From: Bordetella parapertussis
GTDB taxonomy: Bacteria > Pseudomonadota > Gammaproteobacteria > Burkholderiales > SG8-39
NCBI GenBank assembly: GCA_945861875.1
Contig: CAMAWC010000010.1
Location: 1 to 63,142 of the forward strand
Reading direction: 5' to 3'
Length of the DNA stretch: 63,142 bases
Shown here: in pieces, positions 53,769-61,775 of the stretch
Layout: each line of letters begins with the position of its first letter
Numbering within the stretch: position 1 is the first letter of the stretch
Made by a program: the position numbers and the translations under genes
Notes under the pieces: model-generated
Seen by the model: only the letters and a program-made list of their open reading frames with translations
The model's database searches: none
What the model was told of the DNA's origin: nothing

Positions 53769-53862
53769 GACGGCGCACGCTGCGCCAGCGGCTCGCAGAG
53801 GCGACGAGATTGCTTCGTCGGCTTCGCCTCCTCGCAATGACGCAACAAGGCGATATGCCGGA

Positions 53863-53883
53863 AACCCGCTACCAGAGCGGGTT
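53863..53883 (-). terminator. Hairpin downstream of the SGNH-like gene
   Basis: AACCCGC (53863-53869) pairs with GCGGGTT (53877-53883). It ends five bases beyond the minus-strand stop at 53889. It is part of the dispersed GGAAACCCGC...GCGGGTT repeat family, so termination may be secondary. Confidence 0.4.
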
Positions 53884-53888
53884 GCAAG

Positions 53889-54704
53889 TCACTTCCCGTA
53901 ATACTCCGCCACCGTCTCCTGCGCCACACCCTGCAGGAAGGCGACCGTGCCCGCATCAATGCCGGCGGTATAGCTGTTGCCCACCGGGGATTTCCTGTAG
54001 ATCGCGGCATAAGTCACGCACGCCGCAAGGTAAGTACCGATCAGCGTCGGGTGGCGCTTGTCGGGCTGGTAGAGCTCCAGGTCCGGGCGTTTTGCTATTG
54101 CTTTCGCGAAAGCCAGTCCGGCCGGGATGACCAGCGCATCATTGGCGTTGCCGGCGACGGTGTACTGCTCGGCCAGCTGCGCCGCCATCTCCGGCTTGTC
54201 CTTGTACGCCCAGGTCATGAACAGTATCGGGCGGGCGCCGTTGGCGGTGATCACCGTGCTTTGCTTCTTGGCGTACTCGTGGAACACCGGCTTCAACTGC
54301 GGGTGGATGGGGCACTGGCTGCAGTCGGCGACGATCACCGCGTCGTACTGTTTCCCGGGTTTGTTGAACACCACATTGTTGTTCGCATCAAAGGTGTATT
54401 TTCCGAGGCCATTGGGCCGGAAATACGACTCCATGTCATGCCAGTCCATGCCCGAGCCGCTGATGGTCACCGAAGTGGCACGCGGCGCGGCCTTGGGATC
54501 GGCGGCACGCACCAGGCTGATGACATGGCTGTGCATGCTGTTGTTGAAATAAAAGAAACTGTTACCCACCCACAGCATGGACGCCGGTGTGGCGCCGCCG
54601 ACTTCGGAGCGCAGCGGTTTGGTCTGCGCCGCTGCAAGCGTGCAATATCCCGCAACCAGTGCAAGCACCAGCACATAAGCGGGCAAGCGTTTTATTCCTG
54701 ACAT
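53889..54704 (-). CDS. Secreted SGNH/GDSL-like hydrolase family protein
   Basis: The 271-residue precursor has a signal peptide (1-26, ending TLAAAQ). SGNH-like blocks are visible: block I SMLWVGNSFFYFNNS with Ser49 (GNS in place of GDS), and block V DKRHPTLIGTY with Asp215 and His218 spaced DxxH. Central QYDAVIVADCSQCP and NGARPILFMTWAY fit the fold. It is probably a periplasmic esterase or acyl hydrolase. The ATG has GGAGG upstream. It is the last gene of the 53.9-58.3 kb minus-strand group. Confidence 0.75.
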   Translation of the reverse strand: MSGIKRLPAYVLVLALVAGYCTLAAAQTKPLRSEVGGATPASMLWVGNSFFYFNNSMHSHVISLVRAADPKAAPRATSVTISGSGMDWHDMESYFRPNGLGKYTFDANNNVVFNKPGKQYDAVIVADCSQCPIHPQLKPVFHEYAKKQSTVITANGARPILFMTWAYKDKPEMAAQLAEQYTVAGNANDALVIPAGLAFAKAIAKRPDLELYQPDKRHPTLIGTYLAACVTYAAIYRKSPVGNSYTAGIDAGTVAFLQGVAQETVAEYYGK

Positions 54705-54740
54705 AAAGCCTCCTTCAAGTTTTATTCTTAAAGCGCAATC

Positions 54741-55544
54741 TCAGTCGCAGCGCACCGTCATGCCACCATCCACGACAATCTCCGTACCGGTGATAAACCG
54801 CGCCTCATCCGAGGCGAGAAACAAGGCCGCGTTTGCGGTGTCGCGACCGTCGCCGGCAAAGGCGAGGGGAATGCGCTTTTGCCGCTGGCGCAGGATGGCC
54901 TCGACGTCACCGCCCGCCCGCTGACCGGCAAGGCGCGCCTCGACCATGGGCGTGTGCAATTGCCCGGGAACGACCGTGTTGACGCGTATGCCCTTGGCCG
55001 CGTACTGCACCGCCACGACTTTCGACAACTGGATCACCGCCGCCTTGGTTGCCGCATAAGCGACCTGCGCCGCGCCGGTCCAGCGCAATCCGGAGGTCGA
55101 TGCGATATTGATGATGACACCGCCGCCCTGTGCCTCCATCACCGGCAGCACGTGCTTGCAGCCGAGAAAGACGCTTTTCAGGTTGAAATCGACCTGCGCA
55201 TCCCAAACCTCCTCGGACATTTCGACCGGGCCGCCGGCAGCCGAGCCGCCGACGTTGTTGACCAGCACGTCGATGCGGCCAAAGGCCTTGAGGCAGGCCG
55301 CAACCATGGCTTGGATGGACGCGCTGTCGGTGACGTCGCAACTGTGGACGATCAGCGTGCCCCCGGCCGCCTCCACGCGCGCCACGGTTTCTTCCAGGCG
55401 CACAAGATCGCGGTCGCAGGCAAAGACTTTCGCGCCCTCCTCGGCAAAGCGCACCGCCATGGCGCGGCCGTTGCCCCAGCCCGGACCGACCGAACCGGCG
55501 CCGGTGACGATCGCCACTTTGCCTGCGAGCCGCCCGCCGCTCAT
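54741..55544 (-). CDS. Short-chain dehydrogenase/reductase
   Basis: The 267-residue Rossmann protein has a glycine motif extended to VTGAGSVGPGWGNGRAMA, LVNNVGGSA, and the catalytic region IINIASTSGLRW...QVAYAATKAAV with Tyr and Lys in YxxxK. It ends FITGTEIVVDGGMTVRCD, the classical SDR C-terminus. It would oxidise or reduce a hydroxy/oxo group using NAD(P). It overlaps the LigI-like gene by four bases (55541-55544), implying coupled expression and a shared pathway. Confidence 0.9.
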   Translation of the reverse strand: MSGGRLAGKVAIVTGAGSVGPGWGNGRAMAVRFAEEGAKVFACDRDLVRLEETVARVEAAGGTLIVHSCDVTDSASIQAMVAACLKAFGRIDVLVNNVGGSAAGGPVEMSEEVWDAQVDFNLKSVFLGCKHVLPVMEAQGGGVIINIASTSGLRWTGAAQVAYAATKAAVIQLSKVVAVQYAAKGIRVNTVVPGQLHTPMVEARLAGQRAGGDVEAILRQRQKRIPLAFAGDGRDTANAALFLASDEARFITGTEIVVDGGMTVRCD

Positions 55545-56431
55545 GTGTTCACGGCGCGCAGGTCCAGCGGGAAACCGTAAAAATCGCGCGGATTGTCCAC
55601 CAGCAAGGCCTGCCGCTGTTCCGCCGCAGGTGCGATCTCGGCAAGGAGATCAACCAGGGTGCCGTCATCGGGAATCGCGCGCAGGTTGGGGTGCGGCCAA
55701 TCGGTGCCCCAGAAGACGCGGTCGCCAAACTCGGCCACCAGCTTGCGTGCAAACGGAATCGAATCCTTCCATGGCGCATCTTCGCGGGAATTTCGCTCGG
55801 AGCCGCTGACCTTGACGTAAAAACTCTCATCTTCCATCAACCCGAGCAGTGCGCGGAACGCCGGCTGGTCGATGCCAAGGGAGGAATCCATGCGCCCCAT
55901 GTGATCAATCACCACCGGCACGGCGCAGCGCTTGAAAAAAGGCGCGAGCTCCTCGACCAAGGCGCTTTCAAAATGCACCTGCAAATGCCAGCCGATGTCC
56001 GCGAGCCGGCGACTGAGCGTCACCACCTCCTCCGGGTTGGCACCCTTGCCCAGGTGCCGCATGAAATTAAAGCGCACGCCGCGAAACCCCTGCGCGTCGA
56101 GCCTGAGCAGTTCGGCGTCGCTGATGGTGGTGGGGGCCAGCGCGACGCCGCAGTAATCGCCCTTTTTTGCGGTGATGGCGTCGGCCACCACGGCATTGTC
56201 AAAACCATGGCAGGTCGACTGCACGATGACGCAATGTTTTATCCCCAGCAGCGCGTGCAAGGCAAAGAGTTTTTCCCTGGGTGCGTCGGCCGGAGTAAAC
56301 GGCGCACCGGCGGCATAGGGAAAACGGTCGTGCGGACCGAAGACATGCACATGCGCATCGCAGGAACCTGCGGGCAAGGAAAGCTTTGGCCTGCTGGGCG
56401 AGGCGAGGTAAGAGGGTTTCGGTTCGTTCAT
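55541..56431 (-). CDS. 2-pyrone-4,6-dicarboxylate lactonase-like amidohydrolase (LigI-like)
   Basis: The 296-residue barrel protein has the N-terminal metal-binding CDAHVHVFGPHDRFPY, and then GVRFNFMRHLG. It continues with VPVVIDHMGRMD and the catalytic Asp in FWGTDWPHPN, closely following the LigI pattern. LigI hydrolyses 2-pyrone-4,6-dicarboxylate to 4-oxalomesaconate in the protocatechuate 4,5-cleavage and gallate routes. The RraA-type aldolase encoded nearby could act two steps later. It may accept another lactone; the sequence alone does not fix this. Confidence 0.85.
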   Translation of the reverse strand: MNEPKPSYLASPSRPKLSLPAGSCDAHVHVFGPHDRFPYAAGAPFTPADAPREKLFALHALLGIKHCVIVQSTCHGFDNAVVADAITAKKGDYCGVALAPTTISDAELLRLDAQGFRGVRFNFMRHLGKGANPEEVVTLSRRLADIGWHLQVHFESALVEELAPFFKRCAVPVVIDHMGRMDSSLGIDQPAFRALLGLMEDESFYVKVSGSERNSREDAPWKDSIPFARKLVAEFGDRVFWGTDWPHPNLRAIPDDGTLVDLLAEIAPAAEQRQALLVDNPRDFYGFPLDLRAVNT

Positions 56432-56449
56432 CGCTGCTTACTTGAGTCC

Positions 56450-57418
56450 TCAGTCTTCCTTGAAGCCGATGGCCTTGATGATGCCGCCCCAGCGCGCCTG
56501 CTCGGCGGCGACAAAGGCGGCGTACTCTTCCACCGTGGTGGGCGATGGAATGCCGCTGACCTTGGCGAACTGCTCGCCCAATGCCGCCGACTTGAGCCCG
56601 GCGACGGCCGCAGCGTTGAGGCGTTTGATGATTTCCGGCGGTGTGCCGCCGGGTGCAACCAGGCCGTACCAGTTGTCGGAAATCACCCTGGGGAATTTGA
56701 CCTCGGCGGTGGTGGGCACGTCCGGCAGCGCGGCAATGCGCTTTTCGGTGGTCAGTGCCACCGCTTTCAACTTGCCCGACTTGATGTGCGGCAGCACCAC
56801 CGGAATATCAAAGAAGCCCAGCTGGACCTGGCCGCCGAGCAGGTCGGTCACCGCAGGCGCCGCGCCCTTGTAGGCAACGTGCACGATGTCTATGCCCGCC
56901 TCGGCCTTGAGCAGTTCCCCGGCGAGGTGGGTGATGCCGCCTGCCCCGGCCGAACCATAGTTAAGCTTGCCCGGATTGGCCTTGGCGTAGGCGATGAGTT
57001 CGGCAAAATTGTTCACCGGCACCGAAGGGTGGACGACGATAGCCTCGGGCACCTTCACCACCACCGAGATCAGCGCCAGGTCCTTGTTCGGGTTGTAGGG
57101 CATCTTGCTGAGCGCATAAGGCGCCATCGCCACCGAGCCCTGGTTGTTAAAGCCCAGGGTGTAGCCGTCGGGCGCCGCCTTGGCCACCGCATCCATGCCC
57201 AGCACACCACCCACGCCGCCCTTGTTCTCGACGACGACCGGCTGGCCGAGGTTGGCGCTCAAGGCCTGCGCCATCGCGCGCCCGAAAAAATCGGCCGGTC
57301 CGCCGGCGGGAAAACCGATGATCAGGCGAATCGGCTTTGTCGGGTAGGCCTGTGCGTGCGCTGCAACCGACGCGAGCACGAGCAGCGCGCAGGTGAAAAT
57401 TCGTGAGAGTTGGCGCAT
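56450..57418 (-). CDS. Bug/TctC-family binding protein
   Basis: The 322-residue precursor has a signal peptide ending near VAAHAQA (about residue 22). It has YPTKPIRLIIGFPAGGPADFFGR, VVENKGGVGGVLGMDAVAKAAPDGYTLGFN, PGKLNYGSAGAGGITHLAGELLK and AYKGAAPAVTDLLGGQV. The ATG at 57418 follows GAGGAG. It lies between a LigI-like lactonase and an RraA-type aldolase, so the ligand is plausibly a polycarboxylate from aromatic breakdown. No TctAB is present. Confidence 0.92.
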   Translation of the reverse strand: MRQLSRIFTCALLVLASVAAHAQAYPTKPIRLIIGFPAGGPADFFGRAMAQALSANLGQPVVVENKGGVGGVLGMDAVAKAAPDGYTLGFNNQGSVAMAPYALSKMPYNPNKDLALISVVVKVPEAIVVHPSVPVNNFAELIAYAKANPGKLNYGSAGAGGITHLAGELLKAEAGIDIVHVAYKGAAPAVTDLLGGQVQLGFFDIPVVLPHIKSGKLKAVALTTEKRIAALPDVPTTAEVKFPRVISDNWYGLVAPGGTPPEIIKRLNAAAVAGLKSAALGEQFAKVSGIPSPTTVEEYAAFVAAEQARWGGIIKAIGFKED

Positions 57419-57577
57419 GGTGTTTCTCCTCATTAATGGCGACCGGTCTTGCCGGATTTTTATCCTGTCCTGGATGCGCACGGGCGCGGCGTCCCGGAGC
57501 CACAAGTTACCAGAAGCACCACTTTGCGCGGGAAATTCTTTGTGTGTTCGCACCGCGAACGCACAGGGAACAAACGT

Positions 57578-58312
57578 TTATTTCTTGCGCGGTATCGCCA
57601 GAAACTGCGCCAGCGGCATGCCCCCGGCCAGTTTGGCGAGGCGTTCTTCTTCGGATTTTTCCAGGCGCTGCGCCACCGCCAGCACTTCCGCGGCGCGCGT
57701 GCGCGGGACGAAACACACGCCCACTTCATCGGCGATCACCAGGTCGCCCGGATGCACGCTGACACCGGCCATCACCACAGTCACATTGATGCCCACCGTT
57801 TCGATGCGCCATTTGCCGGTGGCCGGACTGACGCTGGAAGACCACACCGGGTAGCCGATGCCGCGCGAATGGTCGATGTCGCGCACCGCGCCGTCGACCA
57901 CCGCACCCGCCTCACCCTGGCGCTTGCCGATGGATGCGGATATCCCGCCCATGCTGGAAATATCGGCCACGCCTTGTATCACCAGCACATCGCCCGTTTC
58001 GGCGAGGTTGTGCGCCTCGATTTCCCCGAGGTGGGAGACGTTGCGCGCCACCGCCTCGGCCACCGTTTGGGCAAGCTTGCGGTTGAGCACCGTCACCGCC
58101 TGCGCCACCAGCCGCGCCGCCGGGTCGGTGGGCCGCAGGATGGAGCCGGCGACCGCGCCGGCGACACCGCAATAATCCATCGCATCAGAGGTGGTGCCGC
58201 TAAGGTCGCCCAGCGCGCGAAAACCGGCGAGCACTTCCGCGGGAAGGCGTTCGAGTTCGAGCGTGCCGAAAGCCGCGGCCGGGAGTTTTCCCAGTGTTTT
58301 CTTCGCGGCCAT
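57578..58312 (-). CDS. RraA-family HMG/CHA aldolase-like protein
   Basis: The 244-residue protein belongs to the RraA/DlpA fold. It has GTTSDAMDYCGVAG near the start, MGGISASIGKRQGEAGAVVDGAVRDID (the metal-binding RD motif) and VHPGDLVIADEVGVCFVPR. This class includes 4-hydroxy-4-methyl-2-oxoglutarate/4-carboxy-4-hydroxy-2-oxoadipate aldolases, which end the protocatechuate 4,5- and gallate routes by giving pyruvate and oxaloacetate. The ATG at 58312 has only a weak GGGG upstream. RNase E-inhibitor RraA is shorter, so a catabolic role is favoured. Confidence 0.85.
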   Translation of the reverse strand: MAAKKTLGKLPAAAFGTLELERLPAEVLAGFRALGDLSGTTSDAMDYCGVAGAVAGSILRPTDPAARLVAQAVTVLNRKLAQTVAEAVARNVSHLGEIEAHNLAETGDVLVIQGVADISSMGGISASIGKRQGEAGAVVDGAVRDIDHSRGIGYPVWSSSVSPATGKWRIETVGINVTVVMAGVSVHPGDLVIADEVGVCFVPRTRAAEVLAVAQRLEKSEEERLAKLAGGMPLAQFLAIPRKK

Positions 58313-58505
58313 CAGTTGACCCCGGTCTTGACGGGGACGCGTTGCGGGTGGATTGCGCGGGGCACGGCGGACTCGCTGGGAATTAGTAAGGTGCGGCAAG
58401 GTAACCGCGTGGAAACTATATACCGATACAGGAAAGCCATGGCCGCAGGAGCCGGCGCAGGAATCAACTACCATTGGCAACTCAGCCAAACCCAAGAAAA
58501 CCGTC

Positions 58506-59198
58506 ATGCCCCGATCCGCACAAATCAAGGTCATGGCCTCAGTGGCCTTCAGGGACGCCTACCTGGAAATGCTGCCGGCGTTCGAGCGCGCATCCGGCCA
58601 CAAGGTGCTGACGCAATGGGTGCTCACGGTAGAAATACTGCGCCGCATTGGCGCCGATGAAACCGTCGACCTGGTGTTGATGTCCGGCAGCGGCATCGAA
58701 AAGCTCACCAAATCAGGGAAAATCGTGCCCGGCAGCGCCGTGCCCTTCGTCAAGTCCGGCGTGGGCATGGCGGTGCGCGCCGGTGCTACGGCGCCGGATG
58801 TGGGTTCGGCCGATGCGCTCAAGCGCACCCTGCTCGCAGCCGGGTCGATTGCCTATTCCACCGGGCCCAGCGGCGATTACCTGGTCGGACTGTTCGAACG
58901 CATGGGCATCGCCGCTGAAATCCGGGATAAGGTACGCATTGTCCGGGGCGAACCGGTGGGTGCCGTGGTGGCGCGCGGCGAAGCTGAAATCGGTTTCCAG
59001 CAAATACCGGAAATCCTGCCGGTAACAGGCATCCAGTACCTCGGCCCGCTGCCGCCCGAAATCCAGTACACCACGGTGTTTGTTGCCGGCATCCACAGCG
59101 GCGCAACACAAATCGAGGCTGCGCGCGCCTGGGTAAAATTTCTGACGGCGCCGGGGGCTGCGGCAATTTACAAAAAATACGGCATGGAACCGGGCTGA
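58506..59198 (+). CDS. ModA-like solute-binding protein lacking a signal peptide
   Basis: The 230-residue protein has the type-2 binding fold of molybdate-binding-like proteins: IKVMASVAFRDAYLEMLPAFERASGHKV, VDLVLMSGSGIEKLTKSGKIVPGS and IAYSTGPSGDYLVGLFERMGI. It ends EAARAWVKFLTAPGAAAIYKKYGMEPG. It begins directly with the first strand, and no upstream in-frame signal sequence is visible. It may therefore be cytoplasmic, or the true start is misjudged. Proteins of this type are common next to Bug/RraA-type catabolic genes. The ligand is unknown. Confidence 0.8.
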   Translation: MPRSAQIKVMASVAFRDAYLEMLPAFERASGHKVLTQWVLTVEILRRIGADETVDLVLMSGSGIEKLTKSGKIVPGSAVPFVKSGVGMAVRAGATAPDVGSADALKRTLLAAGSIAYSTGPSGDYLVGLFERMGIAAEIRDKVRIVRGEPVGAVVARGEAEIGFQQIPEILPVTGIQYLGPLPPEIQYTTVFVAGIHSGATQIEAARAWVKFLTAPGAAAIYKKYGMEPG

Positions 59199-59419
59199 AG
59201 CGCCGCACTCAAGCGAGGCACCGGTAAGCGCCCGTGAATCCCTTTACGTTCTACGGGAGGTCTATGGGGGTAAGACGATGATTTTTCAATATTGCGCGGG
59301 CCAATCTCCGCAGAGCTGCCGATTTAGTGGAAAATGACGCCTTGGCGGTCCCGGTCGATGGGACCGGATCAACCGATCACATCATCAACTCACGGCATTA
59401 CAGGCAAGCGCACGCATCC

Positions 59420-60025
59420 ATGACGGAAAAAGTTCCACCACCGCCGGATCCAGAAGCAGTCAACCTTGACTTCACCGGGGTCTTCAAGCTCAGTGAGCTC
59501 AAGCGCGAACCGCCGCCGCCACCTCTCCCGCCGGCGGCCAAGCCGGCCGCCATACCCAAGGAATTTCTCGTCGGCTCAAAATCCCTGGCCAAGGACAACT
59601 ACTACATCAACATGACGCGGCCGCGCCCGCTGCGCAAAGTCGATCCGACCCAGATCACCATCCTGCTGGTCGAGGACGACGCACCGACGCGCAACGTCCT
59701 CAGCCTTATCCTGCAGCGTAGCAAGGGCTATCAGGTCCGCCCGGCGAGTGATGTGAACACCTTTATCGCGGCGCTGCAAAAGCGCCCGCTGCCCGACGCG
59801 GTCATCCTGGACATTGAGTTGCCGGGCAATGTGAGCGGCTTCAAGATTCTTTCAAAAATCCGCGCCACACCGGCCATCGAGCACATTCCGGTCATCCTGT
59901 TTACCGGCCACTCGGCGCCGACCGACTTGGCGCAAGGCCTGATGCTCGGCGCCGATGCCTACCTGTCAAAACCGGCGCGGGTGGAAGCCATCCTCGCCGC
60001 AGTGCAGGCGGTACTGGGCGGCTGA
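59420..60025 (+). CDS. Response regulator (single REC domain) with proline-rich N-terminal extension
   Basis: The 201-residue protein has a disordered N-terminus with PPPPP runs (residues 6-45) and a linker. A C-terminal receiver domain (about 79-198) has the acidic pocket VEDD (85-88), phospho-acceptor Asp131 (VILDIELPG), Thr162 (FTGHS) and Lys184 (LSKPA). No output domain follows, as in CheY-like adaptors. I use the ATG at 59420; a GTG at 59327 would add 31 residues. A sensor kinase pair is encoded on the opposite strand nearby. Confidence 0.82.
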   Translation: MTEKVPPPPDPEAVNLDFTGVFKLSELKREPPPPPLPPAAKPAAIPKEFLVGSKSLAKDNYYINMTRPRPLRKVDPTQITILLVEDDAPTRNVLSLILQRSKGYQVRPASDVNTFIAALQKRPLPDAVILDIELPGNVSGFKILSKIRATPAIEHIPVILFTGHSAPTDLAQGLMLGADAYLSKPARVEAILAAVQAVLGG

Positions 60026-60034
60026 TTTCCGCCC

Positions 60035-60049
60035 GCCCGGAGTCCGGGC
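60035..60049 (+). terminator. Hairpin after the response regulator
   Basis: GCCCGG (60035-60040) and CCGGGC (60044-60049) form a six-base stem with an AGT loop. It starts ten bases beyond the stop codon. The nearest T-run is 16 bases further on, so efficiency as an intrinsic terminator is doubtful. I see no supportable gene in 60050-60284. Confidence 0.4.
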
Positions 60050-60284
60050 CGGCAATACGGCTTACTTTTTGTCCTGCTTGGCGTCCGGTCCTTTTTGCCG
60101 CGCCATCATCCACATCACGCCGCGCTTTAGCCAAACCGAGGTAGCGGAAGGCGTCGCGCCGCTGCACGCTGAAATCGCGCGCCTGCATCAGGCGCCGGCA
60201 CAAGCCACGGCGCCCGCCTTGCGCAAACGCGCAGATGGGGCCGGGCAATAAACAGCAACCGGGGTGACCTAAAGCCGGATCAGT

Positions 60285-61775
60285 TCAGGGCGCACCAATG
60301 ACAAAGTAAATCGTCGCGCCCTTACCCACCGCGCCTTCAGCCCAGATCCGGCCGCCATGCCGGTGAACGATTCTTTGCACGGTGGCAAGCCCGATGCCGG
60401 CGCCGGGGAACTCATTGTCGCTATGCAGGCGCCGGAATATGCCGAACAGGTGTTTGCTGAAGGCCATGTCAAACCCGGCGCCATCGTCCGAGACAAAATA
60501 GACCGTTTCCCCCCCGACTTGGTTGGCGCCAAAGGCGATATGCGCAAACTCGCGCTTGGAGGTGAACTTCCAGGCGTTGCGCAACAGGTTGTCGAGTACG
60601 AGGTGCATCATGCCCGGATCGGCTTGCACAAGCAGCCCTTCGGTGAGCGCAAATTCGGCGCTGCGCGCGGGCTGCTCCTCGCGCAACTGCGCCATGATGC
60701 CCAGCGCCATGGCGCTCAAGTCGACCGGCGCGAAGCGCAGGCTGTCGCGGCCAAGCTTGGCCAGGACCAGCAGGGCGTCGATCAATTCGGCCATGCGCAG
60801 GCCCGACAAGCGCATACGCTCAAGATAGTGCCGGCCCTTGTCATCGAGCTGGTGTGCGTGCTCTTCGAGCAGGATCTGGCTGAACGCGGTGATGGCGCGC
60901 ACCGGCCCGCGCAGATCGTGGGCGACCGAATAACTGAAGGCGTCAATCTCGGCCACGCGGCTGTTCAGCTCGCCGGTGCGCTCGACCACCTGGTGCTCGA
61001 GTTCCGCATTAAACCGATTGGCGATGACCTCGGCCTGCTTGTGCGCGCTGATGTCCTGCACCACCCCTATCATGCGCGTGCCATCGAGCAGGCGCATCTC
61101 AAGGCGCAGCCAGCGCCTGACACCGTCCGCCAGCACGCGAAACTCGCTCCTGTAGCCGTCGCGCTGCAGCATGGCAAGCGCCATGCCGGCGCTCACTTCC
61201 TGCCGGTCCGAGGCATGCACATGCGCCAACAAGTCCTCCACCGTGGTGGGCGCCGTCCCCGCCAAGCCGAGCATGTCCTGGGCGCCCCCAGTCAGCGACA
61301 CGCGCGCGGTCTGTACGTTGACATCGAGCGCACCTATCGCCGCCACATCGAAGGCAAGGCGCAGGCACTGCTCGCTATCGTGCAATCGCGTCTCGACAAG
61401 CTTGCGCTCGAGGGCCATCTGGATGGTGGCGTGCAATTCGCGTTCGGAAAACGGCTTGAGCAAATAACCGTAGGGGCGCGTCGCCCGGGCACGCTCTATC
61501 GTTGATTCTTCGGAGTGCGCCGTCAGGTAGATTACCGGGATTGGCAGTGCGTCGGACAGGTTCATCAGGCGCGCCGTTTCTATGCCATCCATCTCCCCCT
61601 CGATGCGTATGTCCATCAGCACCAGATCCGGGGCCGTTTCACCGGCCGCGCGCAGGGCCTCTTCGCCCGAAACGGCCACCTGAGGAACCTCGTAGCCAAG
61701 CTGCCTGAGGCGCTGCTGCAGGTTGGCGCCGACAATGCGCTCGTCCTCGACCAGCAATATGCGCGCGGTTTTCAA
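60285..61775 (-). CDS. Hybrid signalling protein: REC - PAS - histidine kinase
   Basis: The 496-residue cytoplasmic protein has an N-terminal receiver (about 1-122) with Asp55 (LVLMDIR) and Lys107 (LLKPF). A PAS domain follows (about 132-245). The HisKA domain has His286 (YSVAHDLRGP), and the ATPase has N-box LDNLLRNAWKFT, SDDGAGFD, FGIFRRLH and GAGIGLATV. A receiver before the kinase suggests it is itself controlled by phosphotransfer. It overlaps the upstream kinase gene by four bases (61772-61775). All catalytic boxes look intact. Confidence 0.92.
   Translation of the reverse strand: MKTARILLVEDERIVGANLQQRLRQLGYEVPQVAVSGEEALRAAGETAPDLVLMDIRIEGEMDGIETARLMNLSDALPIPVIYLTAHSEESTIERARATRPYGYLLKPFSERELHATIQMALERKLVETRLHDSEQCLRLAFDVAAIGALDVNVQTARVSLTGGAQDMLGLAGTAPTTVEDLLAHVHASDRQEVSAGMALAMLQRDGYRSEFRVLADGVRRWLRLEMRLLDGTRMIGVVQDISAHKQAEVIANRFNAELEHQVVERTGELNSRVAEIDAFSYSVAHDLRGPVRAITAFSQILLEEHAHQLDDKGRHYLERMRLSGLRMAELIDALLVLAKLGRDSLRFAPVDLSAMALGIMAQLREEQPARSAEFALTEGLLVQADPGMMHLVLDNLLRNAWKFTSKREFAHIAFGANQVGGETVYFVSDDGAGFDMAFSKHLFGIFRRLHSDNEFPGAGIGLATVQRIVHRHGGRIWAEGAVGKGATIYFVIGAP

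Larger units (their letters stand above)
53043..53841. repeat. Nested inverted-repeat region (MITE-like), no genes
   Basis: An outer pair of 38-bp arms (53043-53080 and 53804-53841) differs at one base. Inside it a 45-bp pair (53112-53156 and 53672-53716) also differs at one base. Between the inner arms lie a CTTTCTTTGC...GCAAAGAAAG hairpin (about 53210-53233) and the two structured elements at 53292-53356 and 53461-53595, in opposite orientation. The open frames here are short and repeat-derived. I see no transposase or other gene in 52986-53888. Confidence 0.8.

Noticed and set aside
60045-60250. Possible small gene on either strand between the response regulator and the hybrid kinase
   Set aside because: Short open frames exist, but none has a start with a ribosome-binding site or a recognisable product.
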